DNA from: Clostridium lacusfryxellense
GTDB taxonomy: Bacteria > Bacillota > Clostridia > Clostridiales > Clostridiaceae
Direction of reading: 5' to 3'
DNA length: 46,151 nucleotides
Assembly (NCBI RefSeq): GCF_018861735.1
Contig: NZ_JAHLEB010000041.1
Span: 1 to 46,151 of the forward strand
The position numbers and the translations under genes are program-made. This document shows positions 7,553 through 17,091 of the stretch, piece after piece (the stretch's first letter is position 1; each line of letters starts with the position of its first letter). The notes below the pieces were generated by a model that saw only the letters and a program-made list of their open reading frames with translations, had not been told where the DNA came from and searched no databases.

Positions 7553-9292
7553 CTAGATTTTAAATTTTTGCGTTAACATAGATAGTTTTTCAGCAAGAGC
7601 TGAAGTACTTTGAGCTTGCCTTGATACCTCTTCAATAGCTCGCCCAGTCTCAGAAATACTTGATAGTATTTCTTCTGAACTTGCGGCTGCCTGCTCCGTT
7701 GTTGCAGACACTGTTATCATTGAAGTATTTACCTGCGAAACACTACTAGCTATAACATTTGCTGATGTCGATATTTCTTTTGACATATTACTTAAGAACT
7801 CAGCATCTTCTTGATATTGACTTCCTGCAGCCTTTATCATTTCATAATCAGGTTTTACTTGAGTATCTATAAATCCTAATATGTCATTAGTGTTATCCAC
7901 TAAGTTTTTAATAGCATTATTGGCATCGCCCACTATTCTTCTAATATTTGTTACTGTATCTCCGGATTGCTCCGCTAATTTTCTTACCTCTTCCGCTACT
8001 ACAGTAAATCCTCTACCTGCCTCACCTGCACGTGCAGCCTCAATAGACGCATTAAGTGCTAATAAATTAGTTTGATCTGCTATTTGACCTATAGATTCAG
8101 CCATATTACCAATTTCTTCAACTATTTTTATGTCTTCTATCGCTTTTCTAATTTTAATTTCTTTTTCATCATATAACTTATTCGCATTAGTTGATGATAC
8201 CTGCGCATTGTTTTTTATATTTAATGCTCTTTCCATTATTTCCTCAGAAGCCTTGTCCCCATTTATTGCTTTGTTATATAACTCTCCAGTAAGATTGCCT
8301 ATTTGTTCTGCAGTTGCACTTACTTCCTCTGTAGAATCACTTAACTCTGAGTTTCCTTGTGAAATTTCTTTAGTTGCTTCCTCTATATTCATCACAGTTG
8401 CAGAAACTTCTTCCATGGTAGCTGTTAATTCTTCACTAGATGCATTCATGTCTTCAGTTCCCGAAATAATCTCTGAAATTACAACCCTCATATTAGAAGT
8501 TGCCTCATTTAAAGAAGTTTCCATTTTACCCAATTCATCATTTATAGTAATCGTAATTTGCTGTGATAGATCCCCATTTTTTAGTTTAGCTGCAAACTCC
8601 ACTACCTTCTTTATTCTTTTAGCAAGCCACACCGCCATTTTTATTCCTATCGAGAAGCTAACTAATAACCCAACTACGATAAGTGATATTGAAATTATAA
8701 AGGTATTTTTATAAACAACCTTATTAGAATCAGATTTGGTTTTAGCCGAATCTAAATTTTGATTTATTATTGCTGTTAGACCCTCTTTTAGCGGTAGACG
8801 GAGTGTTGAATATTCACCAATATATTCTTTTGTAGCTTCTTCATACTTAGCATCATTTACTAAGAGCACTATTTTATCTATCGACTCTTCATACTTAGGA
8901 ATAGTTGCCTTTAATTTTTCATAATCTACTTTTTCTTCTGCACTCGCAAATGGTATTTTCTCATATAACGCAAATAACTTATCATTCTCTATTTCTAAAT
9001 TCGCCATATCATCAACTTTGTCTTTTATACTAGCCATGTCACCATCTTTGGATTGTACATCTTTAAATTTAGCATTAAGTATATGCTCTATGTCTATTTT
9101 TTGCTTATAACTATTACCTTGAACCGTGTACATATATTTTAACCTAATTAGACTATTATCATAAATGTATTGACCATTGTTATGGATAATAGATATTCCA
9201 TTTAATCCACCAATACCTACAATAATTAAAAATACGGAACTTATTATACTAATTGCAATTAACTTTTGTAATATTTTAATATTTTTAAACAT
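7553..9292 (-). CDS. Methyl-accepting chemotaxis protein with four-helix sensor
   Basis: This 579-residue chemoreceptor has an N-terminal membrane segment (about 12-32), an extracellular four-helix-bundle-like region (about 35-190) and a second membrane segment (about 197-219). A HAMP linker and a long cytoplasmic signalling coiled coil follow. The hairpin tip that contacts CheA and CheW is recognised as [20 protein letters not shown], followed by [17 protein letters not shown]. No CheR-binding pentapeptide ends the protein. The ligand is unknown. The start follows a TAGGAGG site. It stands alone, with no che genes nearby. The untranslated leader upstream carries an RNA-strand-specific stem. 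Confidence 0.93.
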   Translation of the reverse strand: MFKNIKILQKLIAISIISSVFLIIVGIGGLNGISIIHNNGQYIYDNSLIRLKYMYTVQGNSYKQKIDIEHILNAKFKDVQSKDGDMASIKDKVDDMANLEIENDKLFALYEKIPFASAEEKVDYEKLKATIPKYEESIDKIVLLVNDAKYEEATKEYIGEYSTLRLPLKEGLTAIINQNLDSAKTKSDSNKVVYKNTFIISISLIVVGLLVSFSIGIKMAVWLAKRIKKVVEFAAKLKNGDLSQQITITINDELGKMETSLNEATSNMRVVISEIISGTEDMNASSEELTATMEEVSATVMNIEEATKEISQGNSELSDSTEEVSATAEQIGNLTGELYNKAINGDKASEEIMERALNIKNNAQVSSTNANKLYDEKEIKIRKAIEDIKIVEEIGNMAESIGQIADQTNLLALNASIEAARAGEAGRGFTVVAEEVRKLAEQSGDTVTNIRRIVGDANNAIKNLVDNTNDILGFIDTQVKPDYEMIKAAGSQYQEDAEFLSNMSKEISTSANVIASSVSQVNTSMITVSATTEQAAASSEEILSSISETGRAIEEVSRQAQSTSALAEKLSMLTQKFKI

Positions 9293-9364
9293 ATTAATTC
9301 CTCCTATTTGTTAATGAATCCATTTTGATTTTTTTCTTGGCGCACTTAATTTATCAGATATTTC

Positions 9365-9411
9365 ATAAATCACAACCACAACCATTATAAATATTTGTAG
9401 TTATGATTTAT
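9365..9411 (-). promoter_or_regulatory. Strand-specific 17-bp RNA stem upstream of the chemoreceptor
   Basis: Two 17-base arms flank a 13-base loop. They match at 15 positions. The two differences become U-G wobble pairs in minus-strand RNA but A-C mismatches in plus-strand RNA. The stem therefore suits the chemoreceptor transcript, ending about 72 bases before its start. No T-tract follows, which argues against a terminator of the upstream PucR-type gene. Confidence 0.5.
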
Positions 9412-9447
9412 ATTTGTACCTGAATAACTATTGTTTTTTTCACCTCA

Positions 9448-9463
9448 TACAACTCCAGTTGTA
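9448..9463. promoter_or_regulatory. Palindrome TACAACT-CC-AGTTGTA
   Basis: Perfect 7-bp arms with a 2-bp centre lie 136 bp downstream of the PucR-type gene and about 155 bp upstream of the chemoreceptor. It looks like a dimeric repressor or activator site. The cognate regulator is unknown, though the adjacent PucR-type protein is a candidate. Confidence 0.4.
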
Positions 9464-9599
9464 CAAGTTTTATGAATATTATTTTAGGTTATTAATTAAA
9501 TTTTTGCATAATCCAATAATTTATTATCGTCCAAACTATTATTTTCTTTACATAAGTTTTTAAAAAATATCATTATTAAAGTCTATACTCTCCTAATAC

Positions 9600-11135
9600 T
9601 TATCTATGCTTTTTATATTTTAAAATCTTTAATGATAATTCTAGCTTAAACAATATATCGCTATCATTTAAAGATATATTTAACAACCCTTCTATTTTAT
9701 GATAACGATAAAAGAATGTACTACAATGAATGTTTAACTTCTTAGCAGTGTTATTTGCATTTCTATTATTTTCTAAATAAGTCCTTAATGTTTTTAGTAA
9801 TTCAGTATTTTTTTTTTTATCTGACTCTAAAAGTTTATTAATTAATGGATGAATCAATAAATCCAATTCGATTCTTTTAGAATTTTTGTCAGTATTTTGG
9901 TTTGCAAAAAATAAATAATATTCTAAATAATCTTCGAAATAAAACATATGACCTTTAATGTTCAATTTTTCTGATAATTCCAATGCATACATTGCTTGAC
10001 TATAAAATTTTGGCGTTTCAGATGGATTTTCAAATATAAAACTAATTCCAGCCATCAAGTTGTTAAGTTTTAAAAAATCAAGAAAATTTTCTTTTGTGTT
10101 TTCGGAAATAACTTCATCCTCTTCTTTACTTATCATAAATATAATTTTATCTTCATAATATGCAGAAATACAATTTCCAAATATTTTTTTAACATCATTA
10201 ATCAATTGGTTTAAAGCAAAATTATGACGATAATTTTGATAAATTTGATAAAAAGGGATTACTATTAGTAATATATTTTTATTTAATTTAAAGTCTATGT
10301 TCTGTAGTCTCTTTTCTATATACTCAAGATTTTCAATTCGATTCATCAATAAATCCATTAGATAATATTCTTCTTCAAGTCCTGAACTGTTGATAAACAA
10401 GTTATCCCTCTGCATTTGCAGAGAAATAGTTTGTGCTAAAGTGTTTGTTAGTTCCAAATCTTCTTCAATAAAATCTCGATATTCCTTCAAAACACATATA
10501 TATGATATTGTAATATTATTAATACGAACACCACAAAATATAAGGTTTTGATCAGAAAAGTGAAAGAAGGCTGTACTTGAATTATATATGTTATCTATAC
10601 ATTTATCCTTTTTCATAATATTTATAATATCAATGACTAAATAAGATTCGTCATTATACTTATCTATAGAAGATGTAATTGAACTTGCAAGATCTGAACG
10701 ACTTATAATATGATAGCTAGTGTCTAAAATGAATATTGGATTATTTAAATATGCTTCACTTATATTTAAAATTTTATTAATATCATCACTATTATAAAGT
10801 TCATTATAAATATTGCATTTTTTCTCGTATAATTTATACTCTTTAAACATAAATTTACAAATCACTTTATATATTTCATCAATGCTTTTTCTAGTTTCTA
10901 ACTGGAGCACCTGAACGTTCTCCTTCGTTGTATCTACAACAACTAAAACATTATCTTCCTTAATTAATAAAGCTTTTTCAATCTGTGTTGTCAGATATAG
11001 AGCACTGCGAGAAAGTGGCTTATCATCATCTAAAAATAACACTTCATCAATAATTAAATCATGATTATATTTACCTGAAATTTTATTATTAGTGCCTTTT
11101 TCAATAAAATCCATTAATCTTTTTACCGTTATCAA
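9600..11135 (-). CDS. PucR/CdaR-family transcriptional regulator
   Basis: The 511-residue product has an N-terminal PucR-like sensory region (about 1-120), a GAF-like middle (about 125-240), a GGDEF-like/CdaR middle region (about 260-400) and a C-terminal PucR helix-turn-helix (about 440-505). The last is seen as TLRTYLENNRNANNTAKKLN followed by IHCSTFFYRYHKIEGLL. PucR family proteins usually sense small metabolites and activate catabolic genes. It is divergent from the flavoprotein gene at 11372, with about 236 bases between the two starts, so it probably controls that gene and the FAD protein after it. The small molecule it senses is unknown. Confidence 0.85.
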   Translation of the reverse strand: MITVKRLMDFIEKGTNNKISGKYNHDLIIDEVLFLDDDKPLSRSALYLTTQIEKALLIKEDNVLVVVDTTKENVQVLQLETRKSIDEIYKVICKFMFKEYKLYEKKCNIYNELYNSDDINKILNISEAYLNNPIFILDTSYHIISRSDLASSITSSIDKYNDESYLVIDIINIMKKDKCIDNIYNSSTAFFHFSDQNLIFCGVRINNITISYICVLKEYRDFIEEDLELTNTLAQTISLQMQRDNLFINSSGLEEEYYLMDLLMNRIENLEYIEKRLQNIDFKLNKNILLIVIPFYQIYQNYRHNFALNQLINDVKKIFGNCISAYYEDKIIFMISKEEDEVISENTKENFLDFLKLNNLMAGISFIFENPSETPKFYSQAMYALELSEKLNIKGHMFYFEDYLEYYLFFANQNTDKNSKRIELDLLIHPLINKLLESDKKKNTELLKTLRTYLENNRNANNTAKKLNIHCSTFFYRYHKIEGLLNISLNDSDILFKLELSLKILKYKKHR

Positions 11136-11276
11136 AAAATCTCCTCCTCATTTTATTCAGAAAAATTTCTAATATAACATCATATAATTATATATTTTTC
11201 ATATTTTTTTCTGATGAATATTCTATTTGTCTATGATAACATTAAATAGATTGATTTAATGATTTAGCAAAATATA

Positions 11277-11306
11277 TATTTTAATATAAAAATGTATATT
11301 AAAATA
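11277..11306. promoter_or_regulatory. 11-bp inverted repeat in the PucR/flavoprotein divergent region
   Basis: TATTTTAATAT and ATATTAAAATA flank 8 bases in the divergent intergenic region, about 65 bp upstream of the flavoprotein start. It could be the PucR-type operator. Because the sequence is purely A and T in an AT-rich genome, part of the symmetry may be chance. Confidence 0.35.
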
Positions 11307-11371
11307 ATCATATTATTATTAATTAGCAATAATTGACTAATACATATGCGATCATAAAGGGAGATATTAAG

Positions 11372-12334
11372 ATGAGTTTTAAAGTAATGGGTGTAACATC
11401 AGGAAGAAAAGATTCCAATTCTGAAATTTTATTAAAAGAATCACTACTAGCTTGCAAAGATCAAGGTGCAGAAATCACCATGATTAATCTAAGAGACTAC
11501 AACATTCTTGACTGTACAGGCTGTACAGCATGTACACATGGTATGACGAGTGGTAAATATGTTGGTTGTACATTAGATAAAAAAGATGATAAAAAAGCAA
11601 TTATGGAAGTTATGCTAGCTCAAGATGCTGTTATTTTTGCAGTACCCACCTATGATTTAATGGCAAATGCAACATTTTTAAAATTTATGCATAGAAACTT
11701 AAGTTATGAATCTGCATTTTTAGAATCTATTGGTGCAATTGAGCATAAGGATAGGGTAGGAGCTCTAATTGCTGTTGGTGGTTCAACTCGTTCATGGCAG
11801 TCAATGGCATTAGAATCTATTCAGGCAACTGCTTTTACAAATGATTTTAAAATTATTGATATGTATTTAGCTACTCGTGTACCAGCACCAAAACAATGTC
11901 TACTACATGATGATATGATAGATAGAGCACACATAATTGGGAATAACATTATAAAATCATTAAATACACCAGTAGAAAAAAGAGAATGGTTAGGTGATGA
12001 AAATATGGGATGGTGTCCAAATTGCCATTCTAACGCTCTAATCTTAGGAGAAGTTCAATGGGATGGATTACAATTCCCAATTGAATGTCAAGTTTGTGGT
12101 GCTGGTGGAAACCTAGAAAAAACATCAGAGGGTAAATGGAAATTTGTTATAGCCGAGGATGGATTATGCCGTGATCGTACTACTGTGGAAGGTAGAACTC
12201 ACCATGTTAGAGAAATTAGTCATACACAAGGTGGTTTTTATACAAAGGAAAATTTATCAACTGTTAAAGAGAAATTTGTTAAATATAAAGCTTTAAAATT
12301 CCCTACAATTGAAATTGACAGAAGTAATAATTAA
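11372..12334 (+). CDS. Iron-sulfur flavodoxin-like protein with C-terminal zinc ribbon
   Basis: The N-terminal half is an NADPH-dependent FMN reductase/flavodoxin fold (GVTSGRKDSNSEILLKESL, then FAVPTYDLMAN). It carries a compact cysteine motif with Cys48, Cys51, Cys54 and Cys66, like the [4Fe-4S] motif of archaeal iron-sulfur flavoprotein Isf. The C-terminal part adds a zinc-ribbon-like pair, Cys215-x2-Cys218 and Cys239-x2-Cys242, not usual in Isf. I chose the ATG at 11372 because AAAGGGAG lies 8 bases upstream; an earlier ATG at 11333 has no ribosome site. The length is 320 residues. It is followed by an FAD protein with its own cysteine cluster and lies opposite a PucR-type regulator. An electron-transfer or reductase role is likely, but the substrate is unknown. 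Confidence 0.8.
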   Translation: MSFKVMGVTSGRKDSNSEILLKESLLACKDQGAEITMINLRDYNILDCTGCTACTHGMTSGKYVGCTLDKKDDKKAIMEVMLAQDAVIFAVPTYDLMANATFLKFMHRNLSYESAFLESIGAIEHKDRVGALIAVGGSTRSWQSMALESIQATAFTNDFKIIDMYLATRVPAPKQCLLHDDMIDRAHIIGNNIIKSLNTPVEKREWLGDENMGWCPNCHSNALILGEVQWDGLQFPIECQVCGAGGNLEKTSEGKWKFVIAEDGLCRDRTTVEGRTHHVREISHTQGGFYTKENLSTVKEKFVKYKALKFPTIEIDRSNN

Positions 12335-12357
12335 ATATATTTAATTATAAATTAATA

Positions 12358-12393
12358 AAACATACTTCCAACTTATTTGTTGGAAGTATGTTT
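12358..12393 (+). terminator. Stem-loop after the flavoprotein gene
   Basis: A perfect 15-bp stem (AAACATACTTCCAAC) around a 6-base loop ends 23 bases after the stop codon. Only a short T-rich tail follows, so it may attenuate rather than stop transcription into the FAD gene. Confidence 0.6.
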
Positions 12394-12515
12394 TATTAGC
12401 GTAAATATAAATTCTAAATCAAAAATACAAGTAATAATACTACGACTTTTGCAATAGAATTAAAAGGAGTCAAAAATAAAGTAATTGATGTTTTAAAGAT
12501 AGAGGGGGTAATATT

Positions 12516-13793
12516 TTGAAAGTTATAGTAATTGGTGGTGGATGGGCTGGTTGCACTGCGGCAATTACAGCAAAAAAAGCTGGTGCAGAGGTAATATTAT
12601 ATGAAAAAACAGACATGCTTTTAGGTCTTGGTAATGTAGGCGGTATAATGAGAAATAACGGGAGATATACTGCAGCAGAAGAACTTATAGCATTGGGTGC
12701 AGGGGATTTTATACACATTACTGATGAAAATACCAAACATAAAAATATTGATTTCCCGGGGCATAAACATGCCTGGCTTTATAATACAAACAAAATTGAG
12801 CCAGCAGTTGCAGAACATTTAAAAGCAATGGATATAGACGTAAATATGATAACTAGAGTAGTTGATATTAAAAAAGAAGGAAATAAAATAAAAGGAATAT
12901 ATTTATCTGATAAGAGTTATGTTGAAGGTGATGTATTTATAGAAACTACAGGTTCAACAGGGCCTATGAATAATTGTGTAAAGTATGGAAACGGCTGTGC
13001 AATGTGTGTTCTAAGGTGTCCTTCTTTTGGTGGACGGGTAAGTATAAGCAATAAAGCTGGTATTGAAGACTTAAAAGGAGAACGTGATGACGGCGTATAT
13101 GGGGCTTTTAGTGGTTCTTGTAAATTGGCCAAAGGTTCTTTAGATGAAGGTATTACAAAACAACTGGATGAAACCGGTGTTGTTATAGTAAAAGTTCCAG
13201 ATGAAGATGTTAATTTAGATAAACTTAAACAAAAGGTGTGCCAGCAGTATGCTCTAAAAGAATTTGCCGAAAATGTAATTCTGATAGACACAGGTGACGT
13301 TAAGCTTATGACTCCATTTTATCCATTAGAAAAACTAAGGAAAATTAAGGGGTTTAAAAACGCAAAATATGTAGACCCATATTCTGGAGGTATAGGTAAC
13401 TCAATAAGATACCTGTCTATAGCTCCAAGAACTGATAGTATGAAGGTTGTAGATTTAGACAATTTGTTCTGCGCTGGCGAAAAGTCCGGTCTATTTATTG
13501 GTCATACTGAAGCTATGGTAACCGGTGCCTTGGCAGGATATAATGCTGTTAAAAGCTACCTTGGAGACCCTCTACTAATATTACCAAGGTCCCTTGCCGC
13601 TGGTGATATAATAGCAACTGCAAATGAAACAATGAAATCTAGTGAAGGAAGAAGAATACGATTCACCTTTGCGGGAGCATCATATTTTAAAAGAATGCAG
13701 GATCTTGGTCTTTACACTTTGAATATAAAAGAGATAAAGGATAAAGTAGAAAATTTAAATTTAACTAATGTTTTCAATGAAAAACTTATATAA
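12516..13793 (+). CDS. FAD-dependent oxidoreductase with cysteine cluster, GidA/TrmFO-like fold
   Basis: The 425-residue protein opens with a Rossmann FAD-binding motif (VIVIGGGWAGCTAA). It ends with a second FAD contact (LFCAGEKSGLFIGHTEAMVT) of the type found in GidA/TrmFO-like enzymes. Residues 154-168 hold four cysteines, C-x6-C-x2-C-x3-C, within NCVKYGNGCAMCVLRCPSFG. That suggests an Fe-S cluster or a redox disulfide, which TrmFO lacks. Start is TTG behind AGAGGGGG. It follows the iron-sulfur flavodoxin gene by 181 bases, so the two probably form a redox pair, though a stem-loop lies between them. True TrmFO would be a housekeeping tRNA enzyme, and this gene does not look like that. Substrate unknown. 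Confidence 0.8.
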   Translation: MKVIVIGGGWAGCTAAITAKKAGAEVILYEKTDMLLGLGNVGGIMRNNGRYTAAEELIALGAGDFIHITDENTKHKNIDFPGHKHAWLYNTNKIEPAVAEHLKAMDIDVNMITRVVDIKKEGNKIKGIYLSDKSYVEGDVFIETTGSTGPMNNCVKYGNGCAMCVLRCPSFGGRVSISNKAGIEDLKGERDDGVYGAFSGSCKLAKGSLDEGITKQLDETGVVIVKVPDEDVNLDKLKQKVCQQYALKEFAENVILIDTGDVKLMTPFYPLEKLRKIKGFKNAKYVDPYSGGIGNSIRYLSIAPRTDSMKVVDLDNLFCAGEKSGLFIGHTEAMVTGALAGYNAVKSYLGDPLLILPRSLAAGDIIATANETMKSSEGRRIRFTFAGASYFKRMQDLGLYTLNIKEIKDKVENLNLTNVFNEKLI

Positions 13794-13803
13794 ATGATTA
13801 AAT

Positions 13804-13834
13804 AAAAAGGTCGACATCAAAGTCTGGCCTTTTT
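13804..13834. terminator. Terminator after the FAD oxidoreductase gene
   Basis: AAAAAGG and CCTTTTT arms with an imperfect inner stem form a hairpin ending in a T run on the plus strand. The A run on the left also suits the convergent kinase gene. Confidence 0.65.
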
Positions 13835-13871
13835 CATATTAATTTTTGTAATTTAACATTCATAATGAATA

Positions 13872-15335
13872 TTATCTATAAATATCTGAAAGTTCCAGTT
13901 GTACATGTTCATTTTTATTTTTAAAAATATTATTAACTAACGCTTTCTCATCCATTACTAGTTTGGATGGAATAGTGAATGTGAATTTGCTCCCAATACC
14001 GACTTCACTTTCAACAAATATCTCTCCCCCATGTAGTTCAATAATAGACTTAGTTAAATTTAGGCCAATTCCTGTTCCTTCAGCACTTCTCGATAATGAT
14101 TTATTTACTTGTTTAAACCTATCGAAAATTACATCAATGTAACTTTCTTCAATACCTATTCCATTATCTTTAACTGATATTTCCACAAATTCTTTTTTTT
14201 CATGAATATTAATAAATATTTCTTTGCCTTTTTCTGAAAACTTAATTGCATTAGAAATAAGGTTTAATAATACCCTTTCGATATTTTCAGGATCACATGC
14301 AATCATTTTTTCTTCTATCTCAGTATCAAAAATGATATTTAATCCTTTACTTTTAGTAAAATCAGATACAGACATAACTATGCCTTCAACAACTAACACT
14401 ATATTATTATTTGATAAGTTAAGTTCAAAAACCCCTGCTTTAATTTTTGATGAATCAACAATGTTATTTACAAGTTTCGATAACCTATATGAATTTAGTT
14501 TCATTGATTCAATATATTCAATTATCATTTCACGCTTTTCATCTAACGACCCATTATAACAGTATAATTGAAATAACTGAACAGCTGAAAAAATCACATT
14601 TAAAGGTGTTTTTAGTTCATGTGATATATTTGCAATAAACTCTTCTTGTGTAAGCAGTAATTTTTCCAATTCTCTGTTAACTTGATCTTTTTTTCTAACC
14701 TCATCATGTCTGTCATTCCAAATAAACCTAATAAATATAAAGTTAACAAAAATAAGTATAACACCTAAAAAAATTAACACATGCTGATGAATTAATTGAG
14801 TATTTTCAACTTTTTCTCGTGAACTGTTTACATCTAACTCAATTTTATTGAGTAGCACCTTATTAATTATCCTAAATTTATCAACCAATATTTTACCTTG
14901 ATTTAAATTCATTTTTGCCTCATATATATTACTATTATCAACTAAAGCTATTTGTTGATCAAAAAAATTTTGAATTGTTATCATCTGCTGGCTGAGTTGA
15001 TTAGTAGTCTCGACATTTAATCCTGTATCTTTTAACTCTTTCAATGAATCGTAATAACCTTGCATCCTATTTTCCTCTAAATAATAAGGTTCTAAAAAAG
15101 TTTTATCCTGTGAAATTATGTAAGCCCTAATACCTGTTTCCTGATTAATTAGTGACGTTAAAATCTCCATTGAAAATATTCTTGCTGGAAGTATTGTTGT
15201 GATAATAAAATCCGAATCTCTGCGTACTTTATTTATACTACAAATACTAAATACCATTATAACTAGCGATAAAAGTCTAATTGATATATATCCCAACATC
15301 ATGACTTGTCTACTATTATTTCCACATTTTCTCAT
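13872..15335 (-). CDS. Orphan sensor histidine kinase, CHASE3-like
   Basis: A membrane-bound two-component sensor. An N-terminal membrane segment is followed by a CHASE3-like extracellular domain, recognised by INQETGIRAYIISQDKTFLE. A second membrane segment lies near residues 185-206. The HisKA domain has the phospho-acceptor His239 in ISHELKTPLN. The ATPase domain shows N-box LLNLISNAIKFS, G1 VKDNGIGI, F-box FDRFKQ and G2 GTGIGLNLTKS. I chose the ATG at 15335 (RBS GTGAGGAT) over the upstream GTG at 15371, giving 487 residues. No response regulator is encoded in the window. The signal is unknown. Confidence 0.9.
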   Translation of the reverse strand: MRKCGNNSRQVMMLGYISIRLLSLVIMVFSICSINKVRRDSDFIITTILPARIFSMEILTSLINQETGIRAYIISQDKTFLEPYYLEENRMQGYYDSLKELKDTGLNVETTNQLSQQMITIQNFFDQQIALVDNSNIYEAKMNLNQGKILVDKFRIINKVLLNKIELDVNSSREKVENTQLIHQHVLIFLGVILIFVNFIFIRFIWNDRHDEVRKKDQVNRELEKLLLTQEEFIANISHELKTPLNVIFSAVQLFQLYCYNGSLDEKREMIIEYIESMKLNSYRLSKLVNNIVDSSKIKAGVFELNLSNNNIVLVVEGIVMSVSDFTKSKGLNIIFDTEIEEKMIACDPENIERVLLNLISNAIKFSEKGKEIFINIHEKKEFVEISVKDNGIGIEESYIDVIFDRFKQVNKSLSRSAEGTGIGLNLTKSIIELHGGEIFVESEVGIGSKFTFTIPSKLVMDEKALVNNIFKNKNEHVQLELSDIYR

Positions 15336-15584
15336 AATAACTATCCTCACTTCACAAAAAAATTCTACCACAATAAAAATAATAGTTGCAGCAAATACAT
15401 AGTAATGGTTTTCACTAAAAAAAAATGTATTCTATACAATAATTGTAAGTCATGGTTTCTTGTAACATTTTACCACATTGTGTTACATTTTACAATATTC
15501 TTATTATGCCAAATAGCGACATTAAACTATTAATATAAATCTATTATAATTTATAAATATTGTATATTAGATGCATAAGAACTT

Positions 15585-15625
15585 AGTAAAAGACCTGTAA
15601 ATTTAATATTTACAAGTCTTTTACT
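15585..15625. terminator. Terminator at the 3' end of the LD-carboxypeptidase gene
   Basis: An 18-bp stem with one mismatch (AGTAAAAGAC-TGTAAAT and its complement) encloses a 5-base loop. It lies directly at the end of the minus-strand gene and overlaps its stop codon by one base. Confidence 0.75.
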
Positions 15626-16542
15626 TATTCTACTACTGATTCCAATACATTTATAGTTCCGCAATCTGCATTCATATTTACCCTTGCCCCAATTGGCAAC
15701 GTGAGTTTCGGGTAATCGTGTCCTGAGCAAAACCCTGAAAATATAGGGATATCCAAATTATATAATCTATCATTTAGAACTTCTTCTAGGGTGAGACTTC
15801 TTTCATAATGGGGTAAATCACAATCTTTAAATTGCCCTAAAATAATACCCGCACATTGTTGAAGTTTATTAGATAATAAAAGTTGAGTTAGCATTCTATC
15901 AACCCTATAAGGTGCCTCACCAACCTCTTCAATAAAGAGTATTTTATCTCTCATATTAGTTTCGTAGGCAGTTCCAAGTGAATTACACATCAAACTAAGA
16001 TTACCACCTATAAGGTTGCCCTCTGCCGTGCCACTATTTATGCATTTAGTTAGATATCCTAATGGATTTTTAATAGTATGTGGTTTATCTCCATGCATAA
16101 GTGTAAACATAAAACTTTTTAATGTCTGAGTATCTTCTAGATTTGAAGTCCCCATAGGGCTATGAAATGTAGTAAGCCCGCATTTTTCATAAAAACTATT
16201 TAGAAAAACTGTTATATCACTAAATCCTGCAAATATCTTTGGGTGTTTTTTAATTACATCAAAATCAATATAGGGAAGTATTCTGCTTGAACCATATCCA
16301 CCTCTTACGCAGAGTATCATATCAACTTTGTTATTTTCAAACATGTCCATAACATCGGTTGCTCTGTCTTTATCCGAGCCTGCAAGGTATCCCCACTTAT
16401 CATATAAGTGTTTTCCCTCTAATACATTAAACCCTTGATTTTGTAAAAATAAAATTGCATTTTTTATTGCTAATGCATTTTCTGGGCTAGCGGGAGAAAT
16501 AAGCCCAATAGTGTTCCCTAAGCATAATCTTTTTCCCAACAT
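15625..16542 (-). CDS. ldcA: LD-carboxypeptidase, peptidase family S66
   Basis: Family S66 enzymes remove the terminal D-amino acid from murein tetrapeptides (LdcA) or cleave peptide antibiotics such as microcin C (MccF). The nucleophile Ser is in IFAGFSDIT, after VRGGYGSSRILPYIDFD. The catalytic Glu lies in LFIEEVGEAPYRVDRM and the His in FCSGHDYPKLTLPIG. Length is 305 residues from the ATG at 16542, preferred because AAGGAA abuts the earlier GTG at 16551. No signal peptide is seen, so it should work in the cytoplasm on recycled muropeptides, as LdcA does. The gene symbol is by family resemblance, and an MccF-like resistance role cannot be excluded. Confidence 0.87.
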   Translation of the reverse strand: MLGKRLCLGNTIGLISPASPENALAIKNAILFLQNQGFNVLEGKHLYDKWGYLAGSDKDRATDVMDMFENNKVDMILCVRGGYGSSRILPYIDFDVIKKHPKIFAGFSDITVFLNSFYEKCGLTTFHSPMGTSNLEDTQTLKSFMFTLMHGDKPHTIKNPLGYLTKCINSGTAEGNLIGGNLSLMCNSLGTAYETNMRDKILFIEEVGEAPYRVDRMLTQLLLSNKLQQCAGIILGQFKDCDLPHYERSLTLEEVLNDRLYNLDIPIFSGFCSGHDYPKLTLPIGARVNMNADCGTINVLESVVE

Positions 16543-16612
16543 TATTAACACTTCCTTGAATTAATTTGAAAAATATATATCTATCTATAATATTCATTAT
16601 TTTAATTAAGAC

Positions 16613-16894
16613 CTACAAATCTTCCCAATGAAGCCTCTCTTCTTTAACATCTATCACAGCATGTTTATCAAATAATTTGATTAATACAATAGCTAATCCA
16701 AATGCTATTATTCCTCCAATAATTCGAGAAATCTGAATAGGGGCTCCGATTAATTTCCCTGAATATTGTCCTAAAAACACTCCTATAAACACAGCCGCTA
16801 TTGGGAAAACAAATAATACAAAAGATGCCACTAACATATTGGTCTTTTTCTGTGGTGTTTTTTCTTCACTATTTTCTGATTGATTTGTTTGCAT
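16613..16894 (-). CDS. Small two-helix membrane protein, resembles the C-terminal half of RseC
   Basis: A 93-residue protein with a hydrophilic, charged N-terminus and two membrane segments (about 20-42 and 57-77), separated by a short loop containing GQYSGKLIG. The membrane pair resembles the C-terminal half of RseC/MucC family proteins, which in other bacteria belong to electron-transfer (Rnf/Rsx) systems. The N-terminal cysteine-rich part of RseC is absent, and the protein has no cysteine at all. The start has a strong AAGGAGAT site. It lies between the LD-carboxypeptidase gene and the divergent flavoprotein gene. Function unknown; the RseC resemblance is tentative. Confidence 0.65.
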   Translation of the reverse strand: MQTNQSENSEEKTPQKKTNMLVASFVLFVFPIAAVFIGVFLGQYSGKLIGAPIQISRIIGGIIAFGLAIVLIKLFDKHAVIDVKEERLHWEDL

Positions 16895-17091
16895 ACAGAT
16901 CTCCTTCCAAATAAAAGTTAACTATAATCCATTTCAATTATATATGGAACACATAAAAAAAACAACAATATAAATTTGATTCATATGGGGCTTAATTTGC
17001 TACTAATAGTATAATGTATTAAAATAAAAATGTAAAAGAAGTATAAAACAAAGATATTTTTCACTATCAATCTAATTATGGAGGGGTCAAA

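Larger units (their letters stand above)
9293..9599. promoter_or_regulatory. Intergenic region upstream of the chemoreceptor
   Basis: This 307-base stretch between the PucR-type gene and the chemoreceptor, both on the minus strand, contains no coding sequence. It holds a 16-bp palindrome (9448-9463) and a long stem (9365-9411), listed separately. Confidence 0.5.

Noticed and set aside
8130-8714. 194-codon plus-strand frame opposite the chemoreceptor gene
   Set aside because: It is the antisense shadow of the HAMP/signalling region; low-complexity composition follows from the helical coding strand.
12516-13793. Calling the FAD protein a tRNA methyltransferase TrmFO/GidA
   Set aside because: Only the FAD-binding parts are similar; the added cysteine cluster, length and gene context do not fit TrmFO.
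16613-16894. Naming the small membrane protein RseC outright
   Set aside because: The cysteine-rich N-terminal half that defines RseC is absent, and no Rnf or Rsx genes are nearby.
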